Shown here: positions 10,237 through 21,900 of the stretch, one piece after another | Numbering within the stretch: position 1 is the stretch's first letter | How the letters are laid out: each line of letters starts with the position of its first letter | NCBI GenBank assembly: GCA_037903475.1 | Contig: JBAJFG010000479.1 | Span: 1,040,501 to 1,104,500, forward strand | Direction of reading: 5' to 3' | From: Ancylostoma caninum | Lineage: Eukaryota > Nematoda > Chromadorea > Rhabditida > Ancylostomatidae | Length of the DNA: 64,000 nucleotides | Translations under genes and position numbers: made by a program | The notes under the pieces: model-generated | Told to the model about the DNA's origin: nothing | Seen by the model: only the letters and a program-made list of their open reading frames with translations | Databases searched by the model: none

Positions 10237-11204
10237 AATAAATTAACACATAATGGAAAGAAAAGAAAGAACACGGCTGGCTGAAACAAAGCTATACATG
10301 TTAACTAGTTGACAAACAAAAACAAATCAGATTGATCCAGAGAAATTAAACAACAAATAAATAATTCCATATGATCCTTGTATTGACTTCTTTTAAAAGA
10401 AGGATATTGGGTGCTGCGTGGATCTCCGCACATTATATACAGCGCGCAGTGGAGCGCACTTGTGACTAGTGGGCTGCTTCGAAGGCAGCGTCAAGTTTTT
10501 TTTTTTTTTGGGGGGGGGGGCAGCATTTTTGCAGAACTCAAAAGTTCGCGTTAATTTGCATGAAGCATTCATACAGAGAAAGAGTCACGTTGCATGTGAA
10601 CATAGAGAAGGAAATGCGTGCAGCCCTTTGGATGGTAATGGTGTAAGCTGCATCGCACGCTCGTCAGTATATACATGTTTGAAATAATTAGTGGAGGAGT
10701 AAAAATTCAAGAACACAGAAAGAAATAATAATAGAAAGAAAGAATACAGAAAAGTGGTGGGACCTGAACGATGGATGCGGAAAGAGCATGCTCAAAGTGA
10801 GAGGGCCAGGTACAGGCCATTCACCTCGCACTCAGTGAATTAAATTGCTTCAATTAAATTGAATTAAAATCCACCGTATGCGCGCGCATTGGCGGAACAA
10901 GGCTGGCCCGGATCCCTCCTGGAGCGGAGACAGTGGCTTTTTTAGATTATTCTCGCGCGTAAACCTCAAAAACGATTCTGAGGTGGGACGGTGTAATAAC
11001 CCACGTTGATACGTTTTAACCGTTATATGACCAACGCTTGGGTTAACGAGTAGTGTGGCGCAGTCCCCATTGCGAAAGGTGCAATCAGGATCCATGTTCC
11101 CTCAGTCGACATCATTGGACTGCACGCACAAGCAGACAATCAGAGTACCATGTTGCTTGTCGAGCAGCGCGCCGCGGGTATAGATTAGTGAAGTATACTG
11201 CTTA
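10222..11204. other. No gene seen upstream of nol-5
   Basis: No exon is supported. A homopolymer junction (T run then G run) lies at 10497-10520. The segment 11010-11080 with GTTAACG and GATACGTTTTAACC shares short words with 20130-20220 but is too diverged to define an element. Confidence 0.35.
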
Positions 11205-11304
11205 TGCAGGGAACTCCAAATATGCACAGTCTCTACGTCTCCGCCCAAGACAGCCGCGCCGTGGCCACGCCCTTTGTCTGCGTACATTTGGAGTTCCCTC
11301 TGCA
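11205..11304. mobile_element. MITE with GGAACTCCAAA ends, copy 2
   Basis: A 100-bp inverted repeat running from TGCAGGGAACTCCAAAT to ATTTGGAGTTCCCTCTGCA. The core (GTCTCTACGTCTCCGCCC..GCCGCGCCGTGGCC) matches inner parts of copies at 953 and 20295. It is shortened relative to those. Confidence 0.7.
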
Positions 11305-11812
11305 TGAGACCTTTCGTAACTTACACGTACACGCAACTCTCCCACTGTAACGATTGCTGCGATAGGGAGCGATAGGTTCAACGGTTCAGCGGTTGGTGCC
11401 CCTTCACTACTGTCATTATGTCATCGTCACTGGCCCATCAGTGACTGCTTTTGAAAATCTGAGCAGACCACTATCCACTCACTACCCTTGAAGGCAATCT
11501 ATCACCTCAAGTTGGATATCTAGATATCCATAGAATCAGGCCCAGGTCGACGCGCAAAAATGTACTTGAAATCTGAAGAAGCGATCAAAAACCCTATTTT
11601 TAAGGCGGAAGAGTTTCCCTGCTAGGAAGCTAGAGAAAGCGGAGCGGAGAAGTTAAGCTTGCGCATTAAAATGAACTCCTTGGCAGTAGGGTTATCCATT
11701 AAACATGAATTTTCATGATGGAAAACAATGCCGCACCCTCAGCAAGCTTGTGCTGTGGAGTGAAGCCTCTCGTCCACTGAGGACGGGAGGACACGGCGGA
11801 TCGAAGACCCTG

Positions 11813-11960
11813 TGCAGTTCTTCTCAAAAATACTTGCCTCACGCTTCACCGCCCATCTGCTAAGCCGCGCCGCATCACCTATGCATTATCATACGTGGTG
11901 TGACGTAGCTAAACTGACGGACGGTTCAGCGTGAGGCAAGAATTTTCGAGGAAGACTGTA
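11813..11960. mobile_element. MITE with CTTGCCTCACG inverted repeats
   Basis: The left arm TGCAGTTCTTCTCAAAAATA and the right arm (TACAGTCTTCCTCGAAAATT when complemented) match over about 38 bp, including CTTGCCTCACGCT. It ends in CTGTA, consistent with TA insertion. The total is 148 bp and non-coding. Confidence 0.7.
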
Positions 11961-12820
11961 TGTATAATACTAGCCATTTACCGGTGAGTCGGCATTGCAC
12001 TGGTCGTATGCATGCTTTCCTCCTCCTTCCACATCATTTCTGGGGCCGTTTCAGCATGTGAGGTAGCAACAAGCTAGAACGTGCGCGACTCAACAAAAGC
12101 AACTCTGTGCTCGTGGGCATACACCGGTGCCGAGTAGATCCTGAACAGCCTGTATAACGGATAGTCACATTAGTGAAGTGTTCTTCATTACCTTGATCTC
12201 TAGCTGCACTGACATTTTGAAAGGACTCCAGGGACGATCTGAGTGAAGTAAAATGCATGCCCTCGAGCAGCACTATGACCCTATTTGCGGTCTGCTCCAC
12301 ACTCGTTGGCTGCAGTTAGCTGTGCTTTTCACTTCTGAGCTGAGGTTGAGAATAGCTTCTTGGACCGTAATGAGTAGAGATTCTTGGAACCATTCCCATC
12401 CACCAACATGAAATCCAGCGATGCATGGGCTGACACCCTGCGCCAGCGTTTCGCACCTGACGGTCGTTGTCATTCTTATTCAGTTCTGATTCCTTCTCTA
12501 CGAGCGCATCACATCGCTGTGCAACATCAATGTGGTCATGCTATGCAAGTGCAGCTCAAGGAGACGTTGCAGTTAGGCTACACTTCCACAATATCGTTCC
12601 CCCTAAGAAAACAAAACAGGAAGTTCTGAGTCACTACTCCACTTTTAACTGTACTTTACCGCTACAGTTAACATCGCGGTGATAGAAGGGAATATCGCTC
12701 AGTCGTTGCTCAGTAATATCGTCAGAATGAACTCTGCAAAATCCTAACATTCCAGGAGAATGGTGGTTTACATTTTGTTTCCCTTATTCACCATCTCGAT
12801 TACGAAGACCATCAAAGTTG
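11961..12820. other. No firmly supported gene; possible decayed exons on minus strand
   Basis: Minus-strand open frames at 12473-12273 and 12300-12034 overlap in different frames and read as non-repetitive protein-like sequence (for example SLLITVQEAILNLSSEV and VIVLLEGMHFTSLRSSLESF). A donor-like CAAG/gtaatg lies near 12207 and an acceptor-like TATACAG near 12150. A frame change between the two segments without a splice site argues for a pseudogene or chance. No family was recognised. Confidence 0.25.
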
Positions 12821-12824
12821 TATA

Positions 12825-12830
12825 TTTATT
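12825..12830 (-). terminator. Poly(A) signal of the minus-strand gene
   Basis: On the minus strand this reads AATAAA, about 105 nt downstream of the stop codon at 12935-12933. That is a normal 3' UTR length for a nematode gene. Confidence 0.55.
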
Positions 12831-12932
12831 TCATAATACAAACATATAACAAATACCGGTACTGTTTGCAAAGACACATGGTATTCTTTGTCAGGTATCG
12901 AAGAAAGTGATTGGTGCTATGCGCTGGTGTTC

Positions 12933-15900
12933 TCATACAGCATTGTTTCCAAGAACAGGAGGCGGTTGTACTTGTTCCGGAGGAAGTGGTGGTGGCTGAG
13001 ACTTAGCTTCATGCAATGGCTCCAAGGCTTTTCGTTTCTGAAGGAATTTACATTTAAAATGGCAACGAACAAAACACATGGTATCCAAGTTAGTAACCTG
13101 TGGCGGCACGAGACGGTCTTGTTTCATAACATAAGCTCGTACATCTGCTCTAAAAATGTAGAAAAAGCAGATGGTTCCATTAAAACAAGTGCTGAGAACT
13201 TACAGAGCCTTTCCAAGAGCTCCACGAATTTGCGGGCCCCACTCCACGCGAGCCTTCCTACGCTCTTCAAGAGCAGCTGTACGAATGGCGTCAATTGGTC
13301 CCAGCTCTTTCCAGTAACTTAAAAGAAAATTGTCTCAGTGATCTGATCAACATGGTGTAAACAAGCTACCGAGTTGGACGAGCGATAAGCTGGTCGGCCG
13401 TCATAGATAACTCCGGATGGCCCAAGCCGAACCCATCAAGCAAGCAATCTCAAAAGAAGGAAATGAAAATATAATTAGTTTTTAGATACCCAGAAGCGAC
13501 TGAGTCGGAGTGCATCTGCCAACCTACTTATGAGTATGTCAACAATTTCTTCAGGAACATCCAAGAGCCGTTCATGCTTTCCGCATTTTCCTGTTTGTCT
13601 ACAAGCATAGGTCTGTATCCGATCAACTGGTTCGCATGCCTGCAACTCAGCTTAACGTCCAATTACTGAAGAAGAGGCACAGCCTACTGAAATTACGACC
13701 AATAAAGCGTTTATTGAAGGAATGTCAAAACTAAAGCTTCCTATCAGGAATTCTCAATATAATTTTCACTTACACGTATGAGGTAATTCCGCAAGAAATC
13801 GATGCAATGCACCAAATGATCATCTTCACGCGAACGAGGCGATCGCTTCCATTTATCCAAAAGGTCGTTCAAATTGACACACTGAAGTGGGAAAGACAAA
13901 CAGGATTAATAAGACTCCTTGTACCATTGATTCAAATACGGTTCACTTTAAATGGCGGCAGAGCAGGAACGATCCATTGTCTAGTGAGATTGCTTCCGTG
14001 AAGACGGGCATTTTCCGGAAGCCTTTCGGTTGGTTTGACGATGCGGCTGTTTGCACGATGTAATTCTTGTCTCAGCTCTTGTTGATTTATCAGCAGAGCG
14101 TTAACCTAAGGAGGAGGTGCAGTAGGAAAGAAAAAGGAAAGGTATTCGGGAAGGAATAAAGACGTCAATATCAAAACAACCCCATGTATTCATAAGTCAC
14201 CACTGACCTACATAAAAGTAGCAAAATGAGTAAATTGTAGGTTTGAGCTGCAGCTCATAGCTACGATTATTATTATAGGAGCGATGAAGAGGTGAAACAA
14301 GAAGCTTTCTTTGATTGATGTTAACGCACCACAAAGCTCAATCCGGCGATAACATTCGTTTGGTTCTGGACGAGCGTGCACAACTGACTAACTACCGAAT
14401 CAGATGCTGACGGTAGTTGAGATGCCGCAACTTGAAGCGCTCTAGCTTCTATCAGATCGACACGAACTTCCTTGAGTTTGTTTGAGAACAGTTCCTGTAA
14501 CTACAATACAGTAGTTCTGACTTGTCGCTTAATGTGAAAGATATTGCCTCTGCCAGGTATTGCTTCCACTGCAACCCAAGAAGAAAACCAGGAGAAGAAA
14601 AACGCGTGAACATCCAAAACACCTAAAAACCCCTTTTCAGCACTGGCATTGCTTCCTTCCAAGGCAATCACATTAAACAGCGCATACTGTGCTACTCAAT
14701 CAATCCTACAATATTAAAAGATTTGGTCGCTAATCCCCGAAAACACTTCCGTTACTGCGCGTCGACTCTCAGCGCATTGTCGATACGCAGTGTTGTGATG
14801 AGTACTTTAAAAAAGGGCCCCTGGCCTAAATTTCCACATTGTCCGCTTTTTTCGTCCTAGATCTTTATCTTTCTTGTTATAGGGTGACACCTCCCTAAGG
14901 GCCGGCGTAGGTTTTAGGCTACTTTGCACCTGGGATTATCGATTATATCGATTTTATTGATTTTTCGCTATTTTTGCCCCAGGCGTGGCGAAGACATGTC
15001 TACTGGGGTATGTCAGTACGCTGAACACGAATATGACAACCGTTTCGTACGGCACTATCGATTTATCGATTTTATTGATTTATCGCTTATTTTGCCCCAG
15101 TGACGGTGAAGATATGGCTATGGGGTATGTCAATACGCTGAAGACGAATATGACAACCGTTTTGTACAGCACTATCGATTTATCGATTTTATTTATTTTT
15201 CGCTAATTTTGCCTCAGGGACGGTGAAGACATGGGTATGCCAATACGCTGAACACGAATATGACATCCGTTTTCCACAGCACCATCGATTTTATTGATTT
15301 TTTGCTAATTTTGCCCCGGGGACGGTGAAGATATGGCTATGGGGTATGTCAATACGCTGAAGACGAATATGACAACCGTTTTGTACAGCACTATCGATTT
15401 ATCGATTTTATTTATTTCTCGCTAATTTTGCCTCAGGGACGGTGAAGACATGGGTATGTCAATACGCTGAACACGAATATGACATCCGTTTTCTACAGCA
15501 CCATCGATTCATCGATTTTATTGATTTTTTGCTAATTTTGCCCCGGGGACGGTGAAGACATGGCTATTGGGGTATGTCAATACGCTGAACACGAATATGA
15601 CAACCGTTTTGTACAGCACTATCCATTTATCGATTTTATTGATTTTTCGCTATTTTTGCCAGGACCCGAGCAAAGCCGGGTACACAGTCTAGTAATAAAA
15701 ATTTAAAAAAATAATGGTGAAACTAAACAACTGGATTGAAAGAATCAAACAGATATAAGATTTTTTTTTAATCCAGCCATTCTAAGGGGTGAGGGGGCTC
15801 CCTGCAAATCCGATTTGGAGCCCAATAATCCTAATAATGTCGATTAACCTTACAACAAAATCCTAGCACATGGTTTTGTTTCCTGACATGGTTTTGAAAC

Positions 15901-18900
15901 GAAGGGGTAGCGCTGTTCCCATCGGTTGGGGTTTTTCCTTGATTTTGATTGGGCCAGTGGTAAACATGCGCCGGTCTCAGGTAAAGAGGCACACGGGTCC
16001 ATTGGTCGGGATTTTCCAGAGGTGCTGGTCTCTGGTAAAGGGGCACATGGGTCGTTGGTCAGAATTTTCCCGTCAGTGGTAAACAGGTGCTGGTCTCTGG
16101 TAAAGGGACACACGGGTCTTTGGTCAGCACTTCTCTTGGATTCCACTGGGCCAGTGATAAACAGGTGCTGGTCTCAGGTAAAGGGGCACACGGGTCGTTG
16201 CTCAGCTCTTTCCCTTGGGTTCGACTGGGCCAATGGTAAACAGGCGCCGGTCTCAGGTAAAGAGGCACAAAGGTCCGTGGTCAGAATTTTCCCGCCAGTG
16301 GTAAACAGGTGCTGGTCTCTGGTGAAGGGGCAGATGGATCCGTTGGTCAGGAATTTCCCGTCAGTGGTAAACAGTTGCTGGTCTCAGGTAAAGGGGCACA
16401 CGGGTCTGTTGGTCAGAATTTTCCCGCCAGTGGTAAACAGATGCTGGTCTCTGGTAAAGGGACACACGGGTCTTTGGTCAGCACTTCTCTTGGATTCCAC
16501 TGGGCCAGTGATAAACAGGTGCTGGTCTCAGGTAAAGGGGCACACGGGTCCGTTGGTCAGGATTTTCCTTGGGTTCGACTGGGCCAATGGTAAACAGGTG
16601 CTGCTCTCAAATTATGGGGCACAGGGTCCGCTGGTCAGGATTTTCCTTTGACTGCGACGCTGTCAGCAGCAAGGTTGCGCCCGTCTCAGGTGAAGGGGCG
16701 CACGTGCCGCGCCGGTCTCAGGTAAAGGGGCACACTTGTCCACTGCGAGGTATTTTCCCTTGGGTTTGACTGGGCTAGTGGTAAAGTAGCGCTGGTTTTA
16801 GGTAAAGGGGCGCGCTGGTCCATTGGTCGGTACTTTTCCTTGAGTTCAACTAGGCCAGTAGTGAATTGGCGAGGTCTGTTGGTCGGGATTTTCCTCCGGC
16901 TGGCTGGCTCAGTGGTAAAGCGGCGTTGGCTTCAGGCAAAAGGCAACACGTGTTCATTGGTCGTCAACAAAAAGAAGGTCGTGGTCTTCAAAAATTTCAA
17001 TCAGTCAATTTGGGCATTTTGTGACTCCTCGACAAGCTGTTTGCCACTGTTTAGTTGAGTTTCTCAAAATCTGAGGATTAGTTCTATTCAGACAGGTGTA
17101 GAGACTGAATGAAGTGCTTAATTAGGTTTGTTTGCAGACACTCTACTCGAATTCTAATACCAACACTGTTAGAATGCAGTGAAACTTTGAGCCAAGGAAC
17201 TCACGGGGTTACTATCTCGCGCAAAAGCCTAGACAATAACTTGCGCACCCACCTAATGTGTCTCACCAACCCCGTGGACCACCTCTCTTACTAGAAACTC
17301 AGGCAAAAGTCTAGAAAATAACTTGCGCACCCACCTCATGTATCTCCGCAACCCCGTAGATTACCCGCTTTCTAGAAGCTCAGGCAAAAACCTGCCCAAT
17401 TTTTCTCGCCAACCCCGTGGACCACCTCCACTACTAGAAACTCAGACAAAAGCCTAGACAATAATTTACGCACCCACCCTATCCCGCCAACCCCGTGGAT
17501 TGCCTCCCTTCCAAGAAACTCAGGCAAAAGCCTAGAAAATAACTTGCGCACTCACCTCATGTATCTCGTCAACCCTGTGGACCACCTCCCTTACTAGAAA
17601 CTCAGGCAAAAGCCTAGACAATAATTTACGCACCCACCCCATGTATCCCGCCAACCCCGTGGATTGCCTCCCTTCCAAGAAACTCAGGCAAAAGTCTAGA
17701 AAATAACTTGCGCACCCACCTCATGTATCTCCGCAACCCCGTGGATTACCCGCTTTCTAGAAACTCAGGCAAAAGCCTGCCCAATTTTTCTCGCCAACCC
17801 CGTGGACCACCTCCACTACTTACTAGAAACTCAGGCAAAAGTCTAGACAATAATTTACGCACCCACCCCATGTATCCCGCCAACCTCTTGGATTGCCTCC
17901 CTTCCAAGAAACTCAGGCAAAAGTCTAGAAAATAACTTGCGCACCCACCTCACTCATGTATCTCGTCAACCTTGTGGACCACCTCCCTTACTAGAAACTC
18001 AGGCAAAAGTCTAGAAACAGGGCGCAGCACTAGGTGGTCAGTGTCGGTTGGGGAGTACTAAGTCCAGTCGGATTCCGAGATGGGCCACTAAGTATCTACA
18101 CACTAGGGTTCTTTCAGGAAAAGCAGATAGCACTAAAAAGTGACTTAAATAAGCGTTAGTGAGACGACGAATGATGTTTCAGCAAGAAATGCGCACCATT
18201 TAGCGAAGACAGCCTAAATCATCTCAAATTCAAGCTAAAATCCTCGAAAAAACGATCTCAGTACGGAACTGTTTGATGCCGCTAGAACTCGTTGAAACTT
18301 GTCATAGGACCTGTCAGATACAAGAAATTGTCATTGGAGCGTGGTTTTTTCTCTCAAACCTGGAACTTTCCCAGGAAATTTCTCTCGTTTGGGGAAGTGT
18401 TCCGCTACGCTGTCAACTCCAAGAGATGCGCCGAGGTGGTACCAACTCTCCCCCAAAGTGGCATCTTTCGTTTTTGAGAAACCGTCTTCGTTTTTGAAAA
18501 AAAAACCATCATTAATGGTCAAAAAATGGTCAAAAACCACTTTTTGACCATTAATGACGGTTTTTCTCAAAAACGAAGACGGTTTCTCAAAAACGAACGG
18601 TGCCACATTGGGGGGATGCTCGTTGGTATAGTGCGCATCTACAGTCAAAATTCCAACATGATACGTCTCCTACAGGGTGAGCAACACCAGATTATCACTG
18701 GAGCGCACCAGAGTGCAGGGTAGGGATGGAGTAGATGGTTGAACAACGGTGGTCTTCAGCCACGAGTTTGATGATCCTCCAGAAGTGCTTCTCTGAATTC
18801 TGCTTGTCTCTAACATCAGTAGACGGTTAGCGGTTGGCTACGCCTCGGATACTGGTGCTAAGCCCCCTGAATCTGCAGGACGCTACTAAGTCCTGGTGGT

Positions 18901-21900
18901 CAATGACCACCTGGTGCTGCGCTCTGTCTAGAAAATAACTTGCGCACCCACCTCATGTATCCCCCCAACCCGTGGATTACATTCCGTTCCAGAAGCTCAG
19001 GCAAAAGCCTAAACAATAATTTACGCACTCATCCCATGTATTCTGCCAACACCGTCACCTCCCCAAGTATCCCACCAATCTCATGAAGCATCTTCGTTTC
19101 CTGAGCTTAAGCGAAAAATAACCAATAACTTATGCTCCTACTCATTTATCCCATCAACCCTGTTGGTCATCTCCCTTCCCTAGGCCACGTGGATTTGAGT
19201 ATTGATCACTTTCTTAATCATCACTTAGAACTTTTTTGGTTTAGTATAAATGAGCCACGTCGTGTCGGTGAATATCGGTGAGTAATGACAAAGAAGGTTG
19301 GTGGAAATAGGCGGTCGTGATGCTTATTCTTTTCTCACAATGATTTGTTTCCAGTTTTTGTTCAAAACTTTGGGAAAGTATAAAGTTTTTAGAATAAGTT
19401 TGGTTTGAACTAGAAGGATGGGATAGTCACATACAGTGGTAATGCTGAGGGTGCGTTCGTATGATTGGCTTACTGAGTTATTGACCGAGTGGTTTGTACA
19501 ATACAAAAGCAGTTGTGTTCTGTATTTCACGCAGTCCTTGGTATGCTCGCTGCTCGCGAAAGACAGAGATAGAAACAACCAAACAAACTGATCCACGGAT
19601 TCTGTGATTTATCTTCTCTCATTCGCTACGCTATGGGCTCTTTTTCCACTGAATAATGTTATATGTAGATATACATATGCAGTTGTGAGATAGTGTAGCT
19701 CGAGTTAAGGGTGTGAACCTCACACAACCTGTTGGCGCGCACGAAAAACCATACCGGGTCAATACTGTCACACTACGGAAAGTAGCACAATAACGTGGCT
19801 TACGGAGCCACTAGTCCTGCAATACAGAATACCCTTGTCTGGACTGCCGCGCCGCATCGCACCACCTACGCGACGCTGCAGACCAGGTGGGTGTTATGGC
19901 TGTCGGCCGCTGCCGGTATTGACGTTTTTCTTGTTTCCAGCTAAGCAATTCGGAATGAAAACAAACACACAAAGGAAACGGTGAGAAACAGCGCCCGACT
20001 ACAGCAACATCTAACCGGTCTGTCGCGCCGCATAGGTGGTGCAGCGCTGCAGACCGGATGGGCAGTGTTTTGTGATGTAAGAGTGATTAACCAATGCCGT
20101 AGTCATACGTGCCTATTACTCGCTAGCCCAGGCTGATACGCATTAACCAGAACGTTGAACCTTCGGGTTAACATGGACTGACAGGGGTTAACTGCGCTTA
20201 ACGTGAAGTGCACCTTCGCACATTCCACTGATTTAGTGTTCTCATCTGTACTGTGGCGCGTGCGAGCGGGTTCATCCCACTGGAGTCTCATATATAGGAA
20301 ACTCCAAACGTACGCAGACAAGAGTCAAGACCGCGGCGCGGCTCTCTTGGGCAGAGACGCAGGCACATGCTATGCTGAGCTCCTGTGACGCTGCCCAAGA
20401 GAGCCGCGCCGCGGTCCTGACTCTTGTCTGCGGCCGTTTGGAGTTCTCTGTATGTATGTGCAAGGACACTCGCCGTTAAACTTAGGGTGTGTATCATCGT
20501 GAGGGAAAACGAGGCGTGGTACAGTTCTGCGGTTGGTTCGTTCAAATCCTCCTCCCGCCCCAAACGGTTGATTCGTTCCCTTCGATCCCGATTCAACTAT
20601 ACATGACCATGCAAAATTTGAATGAGATAGACGGCTAGTCGATCGTGGACGGCGGGAAGGTTACGCCTCGTTTTCCCTCATACACCCTTAAAGGCAGCAC
20701 TCACGGAAATTTTCACTTCTGAAATGAGTCGCTTGCCATGTAGCTGGCCGCTAGACAATCGTAACAGTAAGTTGAACACCTTGAATGGCCGCCTACCTGC
20801 GAAGATACTGCCGTGGACACATCTGCGGCTCTGGACATTAGGGTTTCGTCGCGCCAACTAACGCCGTTGACAAGGTGTGCGCACGTGGTTCAGCGGGGGC
20901 TTGTTTATGAAATTCGTACCATTTGCAGGGTTCCGTGGCGGGACCCACCACGGAACACTCGTCCACGCCGCAGACACGCATGAAGTACCGCCATCATTTT
21001 CTGTGTTTTTCGCGTGTTTCACGCTACTTCATCTTTGTCAATGAATTCGTCGTCCCTAAAAACCCCGATATACCGCGGAAACTTCAACCCAAAAATTTCC
21101 GTGAGTGCTGCCTTTAAGACGATATACACCCTTAAACCTACAATGGAAGAACGGCCGCGGGGAAACTCGTCCGGCTCCGCCCACTCGTGGCGGTACCCCC
21201 ACGTCCAGTGGCCACGCCTTTGATTTAAAGGCAGTGTGTCACCTCGTTTCGTGGGCTCAAAATACCAACAGACTCTAGACCTCCTCGTCACGCTAATTCG
21301 AAAGATGTACGTCAAAGCTCATAAAAAATACGGGAACCCCGTTTTCGGAGGGTCCGAAAGTGCAGTTCACAGACCACCTGGGCAGAGCCGTCCGTGAATG
21401 TGTTGGCTGCTCGCCACGTCCGCATCGTTGGCCAACACGTCTAGACGTGCCCGATCGATGAAACCAACGGCTTCACGCGTCCACTCGGCTCGACAAACTG
21501 TTACAAATCCCGTTCCGAAAAAACGTTTAAAAATAGGGTTTAAAGACCCTTTTGTAAAATTTTAGGTGTACCGTTGGATTCAGTGTGTCGAGTAGATTCA
21601 GAATCTGGTAAAAGCTCAGGCACGAAAACGAGGTGACTCACTGCCTTTAGAAGCACCAGCTCTCTTACTCTCATTCATAATTGCGTCATCAGGCACAGTG
21701 CTTCATTTTTATTGTTTGTGCACGTGACGATACTCCCGTGTTTCAGAAAGGGCTGCCTTTGAATGTTTGACATTTTTGGGCAGTTTTCTTCAATAGTTGT
21801 TAAATTCCTAGCGAAAATCATATCGTTTCGAGTTAGAAGAAAACACGCATGGAAGCCGCCCAGAAACTTTTTTTTTCTTTCGAAAGGGAGCATTACTGGA

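Larger units (their letters stand above)
17206..19080 (+). repeat. 82-bp minisatellite, interrupted by a hAT element
   Basis: The unit carries AATAACTTGCGCACCCACCT, CATGTATCTCGCCAACCCCG, TGGACCACCTCCCTTACTAG and AAACTCAGGCAAAAGCCTAG. About ten units run to 18017. The hAT element then interrupts, and decayed units resume from 18935 to about 19080. Confidence 0.85.
14704..19814 (+). mobile_element. Large Helitron-like element, left copy (inside intron)
   Basis: Similarity to the inverted copy at 26041-32947 starts exactly at A/TCCTAC and stops exactly at CTAG/T. These are the Helitron hallmarks: 5' TC, 3' CTRR, insertion between A and T, no target duplication. A terminal hairpin GTGGCT-tacgg-AGCCAC abuts the CTAG. 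Internal order: unique 5' part, nested small Helitron (to 15692), an 80-bp minisatellite (15957-16960), an 82-bp minisatellite (17206-19080, interrupted by a hAT element) and a unique 3' part. No replicase or helicase frame exists, so it is non-autonomous. It lies within the long intron of the minus-strand gene. Confidence 0.7.

Noticed and set aside
15926..16651. 241-codon open frame on the plus strand
   Set aside because: Same 80-bp array in the left Helitron copy; the protein is a frame-shifting repeat of GTAAAGGGGCACACGGGTC translations.
19324..19596. 90-codon minus-strand frame in the Helitron 3' part
   Set aside because: The right copy lacks about 40 bp within it, breaking the frame, and it is neither a replicase nor a helicase.
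20549..20600. tRNA-like GTTCAAATCC motif
   Set aside because: It lies in a MITE and no acceptor, D or anticodon arms can be drawn around it. No convincing tRNA, rRNA or CRISPR array was seen in the window.
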